Positions 17,103-25,758 of a stretch of 64,000 nt of DNA are shown piece by piece. This DNA is from Flavobacteriales bacterium (GTDB lineage: Bacteria > Bacteroidota > Bacteroidia > Flavobacteriales_D > Sanyastnellaceae). A program made the translations under genes and the position numbers. The notes beneath the pieces are model-generated. The model saw nothing but the letters and a program-made list of their open reading frames with translations, was not told the DNA's origin and made no database searches. Every line of letters begins with the position of its first letter. Within the stretch, counting starts at the first letter, position 1. The DNA lies in contig CANGTU010000005.1 in the NCBI GenBank assembly GCA_947456965.1, positions 1 to 64,000 on the forward strand. Reading direction: 5' to 3'.

Positions 17103-17951
17103 ATGGAACGCGAGAACGAAAAAGATTGCTATAGCAGACTGCTCAGCGGCATGGAGCCGCCCTTCAGGCACACGGAGGAGCAGGCCTGGGCTTTGCTGGA
17201 GAAACGAATTCAAACCGCTGAAAACCGCCGGTGGCGGCCGGTTACTCAATGGGCTGCTGCAGCGGCTGCGATGCTCCTTCTCGCTGTCGGTATCTACTCG
17301 GCCGGTCGGCTGGGCCAGGAACCCGAGCAGGTCGTTCACATAACCGGAACCGGTGAAAAGCGCGAAGTGGTCCTTCCAGATCAGTCGGTGGTGACCCTGA
17401 ATGCAGAATCCTCCATCAGGTGGTCAAAGGACTGGTCCGGTAGAATCGTCAACCTGCAAGGGCAGGCGCACTTCCGGGTGACCAAGGGCAGCCTGTTCAC
17501 TGTGGAAACGGCTATGGGATCTGTCGAGGTTGTGGGTACCTCCTTTGAGGTGGTCAGCACTCAGGATCACTTCGAGGCGCGCTGTCACACCGGAATGGTG
17601 CGGGTTAAAGCACTTGGTCAGGAGTTGGATTTGCTGCCGGGCGAAGGTGTCGGGGTTCAGGAAGGAGTGTTGAGGCCGGTAGAAGTTACTTCCGGAAATC
17701 CAGGCTGGATGGAAGAGGAATTGAACTTTGATAATACGCCGGTGGAAGAAGTATGGCTGACCATCGAATCGAAATTCGGTGTGCGGATTGATCGCCGGAA
17801 TCTGCCTTCAGATAAATCGTTTACGGGCACATTCCGCACCGGATCGCTCGAGGATGCAATGGAAACGGTTTGTCTTTCGCTCGGTCTTTCCTTCGCATCT
17901 GATCCCTTAACCGAAGTGGTCGTGGTGAACCGGGCAGAGGAGATACGTTAA
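17103..17951 (+). CDS. FecR-family anti-sigma / sigma regulator
   Basis: A 282-residue inner-membrane protein. A short cytoplasmic N-terminal region (about residues 1-46, with HTEEQAWALLEKRI) binds the sigma factor in this family, a single membrane helix lies at about 48-67, and the periplasmic FecR domain runs about 75-175 (GEKREVVLPDQSVVTLNAES, GSVEVVGTSFEVV). The C-terminal part (about 205-280) resembles an STN/DUF4974 domain, so both this protein and the receptor carry related signalling domains. It lies last in the operon, 58 bp after the lipoprotein gene, whereas fecR often follows the sigma gene directly. It likely transmits receptor state to the ECF sigma. Confidence 0.88.
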   Translation: MERENEKDCYSRLLSGMEPPFRHTEEQAWALLEKRIQTAENRRWRPVTQWAAAAAAMLLLAVGIYSAGRLGQEPEQVVHITGTGEKREVVLPDQSVVTLNAESSIRWSKDWSGRIVNLQGQAHFRVTKGSLFTVETAMGSVEVVGTSFEVVSTQDHFEARCHTGMVRVKALGQELDLLPGEGVGVQEGVLRPVEVTSGNPGWMEEELNFDNTPVEEVWLTIESKFGVRIDRRNLPSDKSFTGTFRTGSLEDAMETVCLSLGLSFASDPLTEVVVVNRAEEIR

Positions 17952-18113
17952 GAGGTGTTAAGGCTTGCTTGTCGGAGCAACATTCCAGGCACAGATTAAG
18001 TTGAATGAATATTGGCGGCAATGGCCGCACATGAATAAGTAAGTAACCATCCTTGAAGCGTCCGATCTGGACGCATCAGATAGTATAGTTAGTTTTAGTT
18101 AAGGTTTAGAAAT
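17952..18113 (+). other. Non-coding 3' region of the Fec-like operon with small hairpins
   Basis: No gene is recognised between the fecR stop and the terminator at 18114. The stretch has small hairpins (GCGGC-aatg-GCCGC near 18015-18028, GCGTCC-gatct-GGACGC at 18058-18074) and short Met-started frames of under 10 codons. It is probably a structured 3' untranslated region. Confidence 0.3.
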
Positions 18114-18145
18114 CAGGGCCGGAAACGTTCGGCCCTGGTTTTTTT
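18114..18145 (+). terminator. Rho-independent terminator of the sigma/receptor/FecR operon
   Basis: An 8-bp stem CAGGGCCG / CGGCCCTG (18114-18121 with 18130-18137) with an 8-nt loop is followed by G and seven T residues. It sits about 160 bp after fecR and 30 bp before queA. Its T-run also falls where a -33 element for queA would be, with TAGCTTCG (18164-18171) as a near -7 element. Confidence 0.88.
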
Positions 18146-18175
18146 GTACTGGTATGCTCGGATTAGCTTCGCGAC

Positions 18176-19393
18176 ATGTCACCTCAGGAAATCCATATCA
18201 ACGACTACGACTATATCCTACCCCAGGAGCGCATTCCCCATCAACCGCTTCCCGAGCGCTCATCCGCCGCGCTGCTCGTATACGAGAAGGGCATCATCCG
18301 CAATCAGGTATTCCGCGAATTGCCCGCTCTGCTTGAGGCTGGAGATACGCTTTTTATTAATGATACGCGTGTCATTCCTGCGCGGATGATATTTCATCGG
18401 GTGACGGGTGCAAGGATCGAGGTTTTCTGCCTGGAGCCATGGAAATCGGATTACCAACAGGTCATGGAAAGTTCTGGACCTGTGAGGTGGTTATGCATGG
18501 TGGGCGGTGCCAGAAAATGGAAAGATAACTGCCTGTCCATGGAACTCCCGGCCACGAATGACCGGCCTGCCGCTCAGCTTCAGGCATTCCGTGAGGAAGA
18601 TATGGGTGACGGGCAGTTTCTGGTTCGCTTTGAATGGGAGGGCTCGGATGATTCTTTTGCTGCGGTGATGGAACGCGCGGGCAGGATTCCACTTCCTCCC
18701 TATTTCAACAGGGAGGTCATGGAGGAAGATGAAGTCCGATACCAAACGGTCTTTGCCCGCTTCGCCGGATCGGTGGCAGCTCCTACAGCGGGCCTGCACT
18801 TTACCCCTGAGGTGATGGATGAACTGAATCAAAAAGGAGTCAATATCCAACGCCTGACTCTTCACGTCGGCGCAGGTACATTCAGGCCAGTTGCTTCTGA
18901 AAAGCTCCGGGATCATCCCATGCATGGTGAGTGGTTTGAGGTCCGGCGGGAAGTAGTGGAAGCACTGACTGCGCCTACTTCCGGGCGGCGGATTCCTGTG
19001 GGAACAACGAGCATGCGTACCCTGGAATCGTTGTATTGGCTCGGGGTAAAGGCTGCTCAGGGAATACTGCCGCACGAGCCTTCACTCGGGCAGTGGGAAC
19101 CCTATGAATTAGATGGCTCGCTGTCACTCCGCGAAGCCATGTTGGCCTTGTGCGACTGGATGGACAAGCAAGGGGCACCGAGTATCAAGGCTTCCACAAG
19201 TCTCTTGATTGGCCCTGGATACTCATTTCATATATGCGATGGCCTGATTACCAATTTTCATATGCCCCGGAGCACGCTGCTGGTGCTGGTGGCAGCGCTT
19301 ATCGGCGACGACTGGAAACGCGTTTATGCTCATGCGCTCAACCACGATTACAGATTCCTCAGCTACGGAGACAGCTCTCTTCTTCTGCCTTAG
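18176..19393 (+). CDS. queA: S-adenosylmethionine:tRNA ribosyltransferase-isomerase
   Basis: A 405-residue cytoplasmic enzyme that transfers and isomerises the ribosyl moiety of SAM onto preQ1 in tRNA, forming epoxyqueuosine. Family segments include YDYILPQERIPHQPLPERSSAALLV, GDTLFINDTRVIPARM, FARFAGSVAAPTAGLHFTPE, LTLHVGAGTFRPV, HGEWFEV, GTTSMRTLES and ITNFHMPRSTLLVLVAA. The length, with an insertion near residues 85-150, is at the upper end of the family and typical of Bacteroidota members. It is a single-gene unit between the operon terminator and the convergent PpiD gene; other queuosine genes are not in the window. Confidence 0.95.
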   Translation: MSPQEIHINDYDYILPQERIPHQPLPERSSAALLVYEKGIIRNQVFRELPALLEAGDTLFINDTRVIPARMIFHRVTGARIEVFCLEPWKSDYQQVMESSGPVRWLCMVGGARKWKDNCLSMELPATNDRPAAQLQAFREEDMGDGQFLVRFEWEGSDDSFAAVMERAGRIPLPPYFNREVMEEDEVRYQTVFARFAGSVAAPTAGLHFTPEVMDELNQKGVNIQRLTLHVGAGTFRPVASEKLRDHPMHGEWFEVRREVVEALTAPTSGRRIPVGTTSMRTLESLYWLGVKAAQGILPHEPSLGQWEPYELDGSLSLREAMLALCDWMDKQGAPSIKASTSLLIGPGYSFHICDGLITNFHMPRSTLLVLVAALIGDDWKRVYAHALNHDYRFLSYGDSSLLLP

Positions 19394-19394
19394 A

Positions 19395-19425
19395 TCAAAA
19401 AAAAGCCCCGGCAGTGCCGGGGCTT
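19395..19425 (-). terminator. Terminator of the envelope operon (works on the minus strand)
   Basis: A 10-bp stem AAGCCCCGGC / GCCGGGGCTT (19403-19425) with a 3-nt loop; on the minus strand it is followed by a run of T residues (19395-19402 is mostly A on plus). It ends the ppiD-containing operon. On the plus strand the T-tract is weak, but it may also stop queA transcripts. Confidence 0.9.
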
Positions 19426-19451
19426 GTGCGTGAACGGAAAAATCCCGTGAA

Positions 19452-21500
19452 TCATTTTGGCTCGTAGCGGTTGTCTTCCACATCCCCGTTTTCCCGGAAG
19501 GAATTGAAAACTGACATAGCAGCGCGGGACTGAAGTCCCCGAGCGAGGTTGTCTCGGTCTGTGAGATATCCGTCCTGAGATGAACCTGCAACGATTTCCG
19601 AAGTGCGCTGGATCACATACACACCGCCTTCACCTTTGATCGGGGTAGAGATATTGCCGGTGGGAATACCAAAGCATGCTCCAATCAAAGCATGTTCCTG
19701 ACCGCTTACCCCACTTCCAGGGATATTGGCGCTCCGCAATGTGATGTTGGATCCTTTCTTGACCGAACTGCCAACTGCCGCAGCAATTTCCTGAAGCGTT
19801 CCGGTTTTCATCAGTTCGGCGTACTTCTCGGCCTTCTTTTCCTGGATGACCTTCTGCTTCATCTGGTCGTAAACATTCTCCAGCGTAGGTACTCCGCGTT
19901 CACGAATAGCAGTGAGTACTGCGACCACCCAATCATCTCCCGCCCTGATCGGTTGGGATACATCCCCTAATTCAGCGGAATAGATCCAGGTGATGATTTC
20001 TGTGGCGTCATTCAGACCGGGAATATTCGTGGCATTCGGTCGGATGTTTTCGGCCGGAGTGCGAGGAGTTCCGCCGTTCAGGGTATCAGCTGCCGCGCGG
20101 AATGAGGCAGTGTCAGGGAAGAGGATGGTGAAATCATTGACCTGGCTGTACGCGGCTTTTCGCGTCGCACCGCTGGGCACCAGTGGCTTGTCTATAGCAG
20201 TGATGTAAGTGACCGGTTTCGGAGCATTCTTCTTGGTTACCTCGACCAGGTGCACACCAAAGTTTGTTTCCACAATCTGAACTTCACCGACTTTTCCATC
20301 GAAGCAGGCCTTTTCGAAAGGTGGAACCATGGATCCACGACCAAACATTCCGAGATCGCCTCCGCTGTCTTTGGTTCCATCGGTGCCGTACTTAGCAGCC
20401 ATTTCTGCAAAATTCTTGCTCTTGAGGATAACCTTCTTCAAAGAGTCGGCCTTGGCCTTTCCTTCGGGTCCTTTTTCCTTCAAGAGGATGTGGCGGGCTT
20501 GCACGGAATCAACTTCCGTTGCCCTGCGTGAAATCTTGGCAATTTTCATCGAAGCACCTTCGATAAAAGGTCCAACGACATCACCTACCGTATCGGTCAA
20601 AATCTGAATCTCAACCTCAGCTGGTAGAGAACCAATGACGTATGGCCGCGTGGACTGACCTGGGGTTGCGGCATAACCCGCAGCAAAAGCAGAATCGCCG
20701 GTGGCGGCCTCAAATTGGGCAACGAGATCGGTCAGACTACTTTTTGTCATAGCCGAGTCAGCAGCAGAGGGCTTCACCGGAAATTTAATGTATTCGATGG
20801 AACGGCTCGTCTCCTGACGGTATTCTTTGTCCTTCTTGTGCTTGTTATAGTAGGCACGGATATCTCCCTCCGTCCACGTCACAGAGGAATCAGGGATTTC
20901 CTGATAGGTTTTCACGACATAATCTACCTCAACCTTATCGTTCTGTTGTTTGAATGCCCACTTTCCGTCGATATTGTTGGCATAGAGGCCTTTCTTAACC
21001 ATCACGTCAAATTTCTCGCGCTGGCGCTTGAGGGTAATCAGATTCTTCCAACCGGTGTACATGCGGCTATCCATACCGTCGAAGTTGAGGCGCATCTGCT
21101 CCTTCAGCGCCGCTGAGTCCTGGCCGTTATAGATGGTGGACTTGACGTAAGGTGACAGCATTTCACCAAACACAATTTCATCCCACTCTTCCTCCGTAAC
21201 CAGTAGCCCCAGACGGTCATAGGTTGTGCTCATGAGCCTGGATTCCACGAGGTTGTTCCATGTGTCGTTGGAGAGGCTCGCTTCGTTGCCGCTGTAGTTG
21301 AAAAGGATTTTCTGACGCTCGACAGCTTCAGACCATTCCTTCTGACCAACCACTTCGCCGCCGATGCTGCCAATCTCGCCCGATCCCATATTGAGGAGAG
21401 CAAACACAGCCTGATAAGGAAAAAGGAAGCCCAGCATCGCAATACCGATGATAGCCACGATGAGCCAGCCCTGCTTCCGGATTTTGGAGATCATTGCCAT
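19452..21500 (-). CDS. ppiD: PpiD/SurA-like membrane-anchored peptidyl-prolyl isomerase
   Basis: A 682-residue periplasmic foldase with one N-terminal membrane helix (about residues 11-36) and no cleavage site. A SurA_N-like helical chaperone region follows (about 40-240), then a parvulin domain at about 345-440 (ARHILLKEKGPEG, FAEMAAKYGTDGTKDSGGDLGMFGRGSMVPPFEKA, NFGVHLVEV). The C-terminal part (about 450-660) is a second chaperone-like region. It should help fold outer-membrane proteins after Sec export. It is the last gene of a minus-strand operon including lptC and coaX and is followed by a strong terminator. SurA-like naming is an alternative, but the membrane anchor favours PpiD. Confidence 0.88.
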   Translation of the reverse strand: MAMISKIRKQGWLIVAIIGIAMLGFLFPYQAVFALLNMGSGEIGSIGGEVVGQKEWSEAVERQKILFNYSGNEASLSNDTWNNLVESRLMSTTYDRLGLLVTEEEWDEIVFGEMLSPYVKSTIYNGQDSAALKEQMRLNFDGMDSRMYTGWKNLITLKRQREKFDVMVKKGLYANNIDGKWAFKQQNDKVEVDYVVKTYQEIPDSSVTWTEGDIRAYYNKHKKDKEYRQETSRSIEYIKFPVKPSAADSAMTKSSLTDLVAQFEAATGDSAFAAGYAATPGQSTRPYVIGSLPAEVEIQILTDTVGDVVGPFIEGASMKIAKISRRATEVDSVQARHILLKEKGPEGKAKADSLKKVILKSKNFAEMAAKYGTDGTKDSGGDLGMFGRGSMVPPFEKACFDGKVGEVQIVETNFGVHLVEVTKKNAPKPVTYITAIDKPLVPSGATRKAAYSQVNDFTILFPDTASFRAAADTLNGGTPRTPAENIRPNATNIPGLNDATEIITWIYSAELGDVSQPIRAGDDWVVAVLTAIRERGVPTLENVYDQMKQKVIQEKKAEKYAELMKTGTLQEIAAAVGSSVKKGSNITLRSANIPGSGVSGQEHALIGACFGIPTGNISTPIKGEGGVYVIQRTSEIVAGSSQDGYLTDRDNLARGLQSRAAMSVFNSFRENGDVEDNRYEPK

Positions 21501-21594
21501 AGGTCAAATACCCTTGAATTTGGGGGTGCGAATATCGGAAATCCGCGCCATACACAGGCAGAGATGGAAGTGAAAGCTGATTTGATATTGAAAA

Positions 21595-22875
21595 TCAACC
21601 AATTAAATGAACGCGAACATGCTCAATGCGCCGGTCACTCACTTTGGTTACCGTAAGGGTCAGCTCGCCGCACGGTACTGAGGTTCCTTCGTCTGGAATA
21701 TCCTCACGCAAATACAGGAGCAGTCCGCCGAGGGTGTCATACTCAGCATCATCGGCAGGCAAGTTGAGATGGTACTTCTCATTCAGGTAGTCAATTTCAA
21801 GGCGAGCGGAAAACTCGAAGGTACGCTCGTCAACCTGCAACTCGAGGTTCTCTTCTTTATCATGCTCATCTTCGATTTCTCCGAAGATCTCCTCGACGAT
21901 ATCCTCCATGGTGACAATCCCCGCAGTGCCACCGAATTCATCCACTACCACGGCCATATTCCGCTTCTTCTTGATGAAGAGCTCGAGAATTTTATTCGCT
22001 GCCATGGGCTCGGGAACAATAGATACCGGCCGCAGGATGTGCTGAATATGTCCGGGACGCCTGAACAGCTCAAAGGAGTGAACGTAGCCAATGATGTGAT
22101 CAATATTCTCGCGGTACACCAGAATTTTGGACAACCGGGTTTCGATGAAAAGCCCGCGAAGATGGTCAATGGACTCCGTGATTTCTATGGCGACGATTTC
22201 ATTGCGCGGAATCATGCAGTCCCGAGCTTTGACCTTGGAAAAGTCCAGGGCATTCTGGAAAATCTGGATTTCATGATCGAGATTGAGCGTGGTCCCGGGC
22301 GCTCCAGTCATCTCCTCCAGGTAATGATGGAGGTCAACACGTCCGAACTCGACCACGGCTGAAGAACTCACCGGCCTGCCGATCAAACGCAGAAATCCAT
22401 CAGAGAGTGAAGTCACGAACCACGCAAATCCCCAGAGTACTCCATACCAGACCATCAGTGGCAGAGCGAAGAGTCCGAGCCACCGGTTGGGATGGGTAGA
22501 AAAGATGGCTTTTGGAATGTACTCACTGAACACCAGCACGATCAGGGTGGAAATGGTGGTTTGGGTAAGCAACATTCCGAAATCACCCGCTGAGGCGGAA
22601 AATCCGGGCAGTGACCGCTCAATGAGATACACCAGCATATCACCCATATACAGTCCATATACAACAAGGGCGATGTTATTGCCGACAAGCATGGCAGCAA
22701 TGAAAAGCTTCGGCCGGCGGGCGAGGTGAGCGATGATCGAGGAACCAAATACGCCCTGCTTGCGATCCAGTTCAATCTTGAGCTTATTGGAGGTGATGTA
22801 GGCGATCTCCATTCCACTGGAGAAAGCAGAAGCCAGCAGGCAAAGCAGGATGACAGGTAACCAGGCGGGATCCAT
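21595..22875 (-). CDS. CNNM/CorC (hemolysin-family) transporter
   Basis: A 426-residue inner-membrane protein. An N-terminal DUF21/CNNM membrane domain with about four helices (residues 5-180, SAFSSGMEIAYITSNKLKIE, MLVGNNIALVVYGLYMGD, VLVFSEYIPKAIF) is followed by a CBS pair (about 205-325, CMIPRNEIVAIEI, VVVDEFGGTAGIVTMEDIVEEIFGEIEDEHD) and a C-terminal CorC_HlyC domain (about 340-425, ARLEIDYLNEKYHLNLP, YDTLGGLLLY). Family members are linked to Mg2+/Co2+ handling. GldE of gliding bacteria is a member of the same superfamily, but nothing here marks this copy specifically as GldE. It lies between a small membrane protein and ppiD. Confidence 0.88.
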   Translation of the reverse strand: MDPAWLPVILLCLLASAFSSGMEIAYITSNKLKIELDRKQGVFGSSIIAHLARRPKLFIAAMLVGNNIALVVYGLYMGDMLVYLIERSLPGFSASAGDFGMLLTQTTISTLIVLVFSEYIPKAIFSTHPNRWLGLFALPLMVWYGVLWGFAWFVTSLSDGFLRLIGRPVSSSAVVEFGRVDLHHYLEEMTGAPGTTLNLDHEIQIFQNALDFSKVKARDCMIPRNEIVAIEITESIDHLRGLFIETRLSKILVYRENIDHIIGYVHSFELFRRPGHIQHILRPVSIVPEPMAANKILELFIKKKRNMAVVVDEFGGTAGIVTMEDIVEEIFGEIEDEHDKEENLELQVDERTFEFSARLEIDYLNEKYHLNLPADDAEYDTLGGLLLYLREDIPDEGTSVPCGELTLTVTKVSDRRIEHVRVHLIG

Positions 22876-22916
22876 CGTGGAGGTTCAGCCCTTCAAAGGT
22901 ATGGTCCATGCATTGC

Positions 22917-23120
22917 TCACTCGCCAGAGATGGAGTTGCGCTTCATCCTCCTGTACATGGCGCGTCTGAATAAATACCAGATCAGCACCAGTCCTGCCAT
23001 GAACAGATTATTCTTCTCACGTTCCCAACCGTTCAGGTAGATGCGGTAGAATGCATAGATGAATGCAGCAAGGGTAGCGGCAAGCCAGAAGTGAACGAAG
23101 AAGCGGGTAGTCTTTTCCAT
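22917..23120 (-). CDS. Small two-helix membrane protein of unknown function
   Basis: A 67-residue protein with two predicted membrane helices (about residues 8-27 and 37-52), a short charged loop between them (GWEREKN) and a strongly basic C-terminal tail (RRAMYRRMKRN). It lies 5 bp downstream of lptC and 41 bp before the CNNM gene, in the same direction, so it is likely co-expressed with them. No catalytic motif is visible. The length and position suggest an accessory envelope protein. The start ATG at 23120 immediately follows the lptC stop. Confidence 0.7.
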   Translation of the reverse strand: MEKTTRFFVHFWLAATLAAFIYAFYRIYLNGWEREKNNLFMAGLVLIWYLFRRAMYRRMKRNSISGE

Positions 23121-23125
23121 GGGTA

Positions 23126-23665
23126 CTAATCTTCCTTAAGGTAAATATCGCCAGTTGGCTTCAGGATGCGATACCGGGTAAAGGATTGATTGCTCTCGAG
23201 CCCCTGTCCGTATATGATTCCGGAAGATGTGGTAATGGTCACAAACCGATCTGTGTGAATACCCGTGCTGTCTTGAGAGAAAATGAGCTCCTCCGTTTCC
23301 AGTCTTTCTCCCCGCACATTCACTAGTTCAACGCGATCCCAGGCCACCATTTCCTGTGTGTCTTCATCATACCGGCCATTGGTAGCCGTGAGCCGGGCTT
23401 CCTCTGTTTCCGTGGAGTCAAAAAAAATCATCGTGAATCCACCAGAGGCCAGCAAGTAGCTGCTCTCTCCCTCATAACGGTCCAGTTGGGCGGCCGACAG
23501 CTTGTTGCGCATGCGCCCGTTTTCTGTAAAGGTGAATTCGGCTTTGCGGTTAGTCTGCACGGGCAAACGCTGAGGATCCGTAATGGCTTTGATCTCTGAA
23601 ATCTCATTATGACAACCCGCTGATAGAATCCAGGTAGCCAGAAAAAGCCATGTCATACGCTCCAT
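23126..23665 (-). CDS. lptC: LPS export protein LptC
   Basis: A 179-residue envelope protein with lipobox-like LSAGC (Cys18). The mature part follows the LptC/OstA beta-jellyroll pattern: AEFTFTENGRMRNKLSAAQLDRYEG, ARLTATNGRYDEDTQEMVAWDRVELVN, GERLETEELIFSQDSTGIHTDRFVTI, and the GIIYGQGLESNQSFTRYRI motif. LptC passes LPS from the LptBFG transporter to the LptA bridge. In Bacteroidota, LptC is often lipid-modified instead of having a membrane helix, as here. The gene is 3 bp after the outer-membrane protein gene. The lptA and lptB genes are not in the window. Confidence 0.88.
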   Translation of the reverse strand: MERMTWLFLATWILSAGCHNEISEIKAITDPQRLPVQTNRKAEFTFTENGRMRNKLSAAQLDRYEGESSYLLASGGFTMIFFDSTETEEARLTATNGRYDEDTQEMVAWDRVELVNVRGERLETEELIFSQDSTGIHTDRFVTITTSSGIIYGQGLESNQSFTRYRILKPTGDIYLKED

Positions 23666-23668
23666 GGA

Positions 23669-25036
23669 TCAATCGTATTTGCGCTGGAAGAACCAACGCT
23701 CAAACGGATGCAGTGTAAACCCAACCTGCAAAGTGGTGTTGTACTGATCCACTCCGGTATCTCCTCCACGTATTGCCGAATATTCCACCCCGATGTGGAA
23801 GCGACTTGCGCTCTTCGATGCAATGAGCGGGATGGAAAGCCCCATAGAAACTCCGTATTGAACAATAGGTACATCCCGCAGGATCAGGTTCAGATTGGTC
23901 TGGCGCACTCCTGCACGGTAGGTCATTCGTTTGAAGAAGCCACCGGCCTTGTCCAATCCTTCCGGCAGGAATTCCGCTCCAATGGAAATGTTGCGGTAAG
24001 CTCTCAGCACCGCAGGGGTGAGGGCGCTGACTTCTGGTGTTCCGGTGATATTACTCCAGTTCTGCGAGCGGTAGTCGGCAGCGAGTGTAACGCCCCCTCC
24101 CCTGCGGTTTTGGTAGTAATACGACAAGCCTGCACTGAGTCTAGCGGGCATATCGAAACCTCCCCTGACATCCTCCCGGAAATAACTGGTGTCAAGCGGA
24201 AATTCTACCGTTGTCAGATAGTAGAAGGATTCGCCAAGTTCCGAAAAGCGCGTATTGATGCGGGTGCCAATGGCGACATCCAAACCGGCGTGCAGGAAGT
24301 GACCGGAAGTCATCTTTTGATTTTCACTCCGAATCTTCAAGGGAAGCACGTAATGCAATCCTATGTCGAAAAAGAAGTCAGCTACCTTCAGAGTATTGGT
24401 GAATCTGGTGTGGTTGAGTGAATTGGTGGAATAGATAATCCTCCTGGAGTGATCCACTGATCCGAAGAGGTAATTGACATTTACGCCAACCGAAAGCCGC
24501 TGCACGGCTACGTCGCCTGAGTCCCGCCCCAGCTCAAAGCTTCGGCCTGTTCCCAGTACAAGCCGGTTGGTTCCGCCCTCGCCGGAGTAGCGGTAGCGCG
24601 CCGACAAACTGTCAAATACCGCCTGCTCCTCCTCGAATTGATATCCGGTAATACTGAATGGTGTGATACCTGCCACAAAAGCCCAGGGGCTGCCAAGTTT
24701 CTTAAAGCCAATCATGACTTCCTGCAAGTTGCCGCTCAGGTAGCGACTGGAGAGTTCTCCGGATTCCACTTGGGTTAAACCTCCTTTGCCGGACACCTGA
24801 AAGACCGTTTCAGTGAGGTAGGTATATGTTGCCGGATTGCTGATATTGATGACACTGGGATCGGCCAGCGGGGTGACTACTCCTCCCATAGAGAAGTGCC
24901 GGACCGAGCCAGGATCCTGATAAAGCCCAAGACCGAACCGGCTGAAAGGGCTGTTCATGCTTACCTGCCCGGTAATGGAACCAAATGGTAAAGCATACAG
25001 GGCAAGCAGAAATAGACGGGTGAGGAGATTATCCAA
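23669..25036 (-). CDS. Outer-membrane beta-barrel protein of the coaX-lptC cluster
   Basis: A 455-residue outer-membrane protein with signal peptide cleaved at ITG|QVSM. The sequence begins SPFSRFGLGLYQDPGSVRHFSMGG and contains SNPATYTYL, a pattern like FadL/PorV-type barrels, followed by many amphipathic strands and aromatic strand ends (GVEYSAIRGGDTGVDQYNTTLQVGFTLHP). The specific function is unknown. The position between coaX (overlap 8 bp) and lptC (3 bp gap) suggests a conserved envelope cluster, so a role linked to LPS or outer-membrane assembly is possible but not shown. The end FERWFFQRKYD is basic rather than a classical terminal F strand. Confidence 0.8.
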   Translation of the reverse strand: MDNLLTRLFLLALYALPFGSITGQVSMNSPFSRFGLGLYQDPGSVRHFSMGGVVTPLADPSVINISNPATYTYLTETVFQVSGKGGLTQVESGELSSRYLSGNLQEVMIGFKKLGSPWAFVAGITPFSITGYQFEEEQAVFDSLSARYRYSGEGGTNRLVLGTGRSFELGRDSGDVAVQRLSVGVNVNYLFGSVDHSRRIIYSTNSLNHTRFTNTLKVADFFFDIGLHYVLPLKIRSENQKMTSGHFLHAGLDVAIGTRINTRFSELGESFYYLTTVEFPLDTSYFREDVRGGFDMPARLSAGLSYYYQNRRGGGVTLAADYRSQNWSNITGTPEVSALTPAVLRAYRNISIGAEFLPEGLDKAGGFFKRMTYRAGVRQTNLNLILRDVPIVQYGVSMGLSIPLIASKSASRFHIGVEYSAIRGGDTGVDQYNTTLQVGFTLHPFERWFFQRKYD

Positions 25037-25757
25037 GGTTGAGTTTCAGGATTTCATGAAGCCCGGACAGCGTCAGGTCAGGGTCGGCAAAAATGGGGGT
25101 TTTCAGGAGAGTAGCCAAAAAGGGCGCATCCCCACCAGTTAGGATGACGACGGTATTTGGTGTTCTGCTACACATCCTGGAGATAAAATCGGCGGCCTCT
25201 GCAGCTGCGCCAAGGCAGACCCCAGCGTGCATCGATTCTAACGTACTGGATCCCGGGAATTCAGCCCCGGAAGCCGGCTGATCAATCCCCGGAAGCCGGC
25301 CTGAATAGGCGTGCAATGCACGGTAGCGCATTCGTATCCCTGGAGCAATAGCCCCACCGGTTAAAATGCCGCGTTCTAAAGCCGTGTAGGTAAGGCACGT
25401 GCCTGAATCAATGATCAGGCAGTCAGGCCCGAAGCGCACAAGCGCCCCGGCGGCGTTGGCAAGCCGGTCAGCACCGATGGTTTCCGGGGTGCTGTATGCA
25501 ATCTGGAAAGGAAACCGAAGGTGCGCCCCTACAGTGAGACACACTCCATCCGGCCTTAGCGCCGGAGGTAAGTTCAGATGACCTTCCCGCACAGTGGAAG
25601 AGATGAAGTGGTACGAATCGCCTTTAAGCCAAAGGGAAGGATCGAACGCTTGCCATGAGGCATCATCCAGAATCGCTTTCTGAACCATCTGGCCGCCCTT
25701 GTAAAGAGCAAGCTTGATGGTGCTGTTGCCGGCATCGGCTGCGAAGTGGGCAAACAT
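25029..25757 (-). CDS. coaX: Type III pantothenate kinase
   Basis: A 242-residue cytoplasmic kinase for the first step of coenzyme A synthesis. The ASKHA-fold motifs are DAGNSTIKL (catalytic-site Asp8, phosphate loop), TPETIGADRLANAAGA (pantothenate-binding GADR), and DSGTCLTYT, followed by GGAIAPGI and a GGD segment. The length is typical of the family. It begins 1 bp after the T9SS cargo gene and overlaps the outer-membrane protein gene by 8 bp, so it is embedded in an envelope operon. No PanK-I or PanK-II gene was seen in the window. Confidence 0.93.
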   Translation of the reverse strand: MFAHFAADAGNSTIKLALYKGGQMVQKAILDDASWQAFDPSLWLKGDSYHFISSTVREGHLNLPPALRPDGVCLTVGAHLRFPFQIAYSTPETIGADRLANAAGALVRFGPDCLIIDSGTCLTYTALERGILTGGAIAPGIRMRYRALHAYSGRLPGIDQPASGAEFPGSSTLESMHAGVCLGAAAEAADFISRMCSRTPNTVVILTGGDAPFLATLLKTPIFADPDLTLSGLHEILKLNLG

Positions 25758-25758
25758 G

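Noticed and set aside
21595-22875. Calling the CNNM/CorC protein GldE
   Set aside because: GldE belongs to the same superfamily, but I saw no GldE-specific feature, and the lptC/ppiD neighbourhood does not require it.
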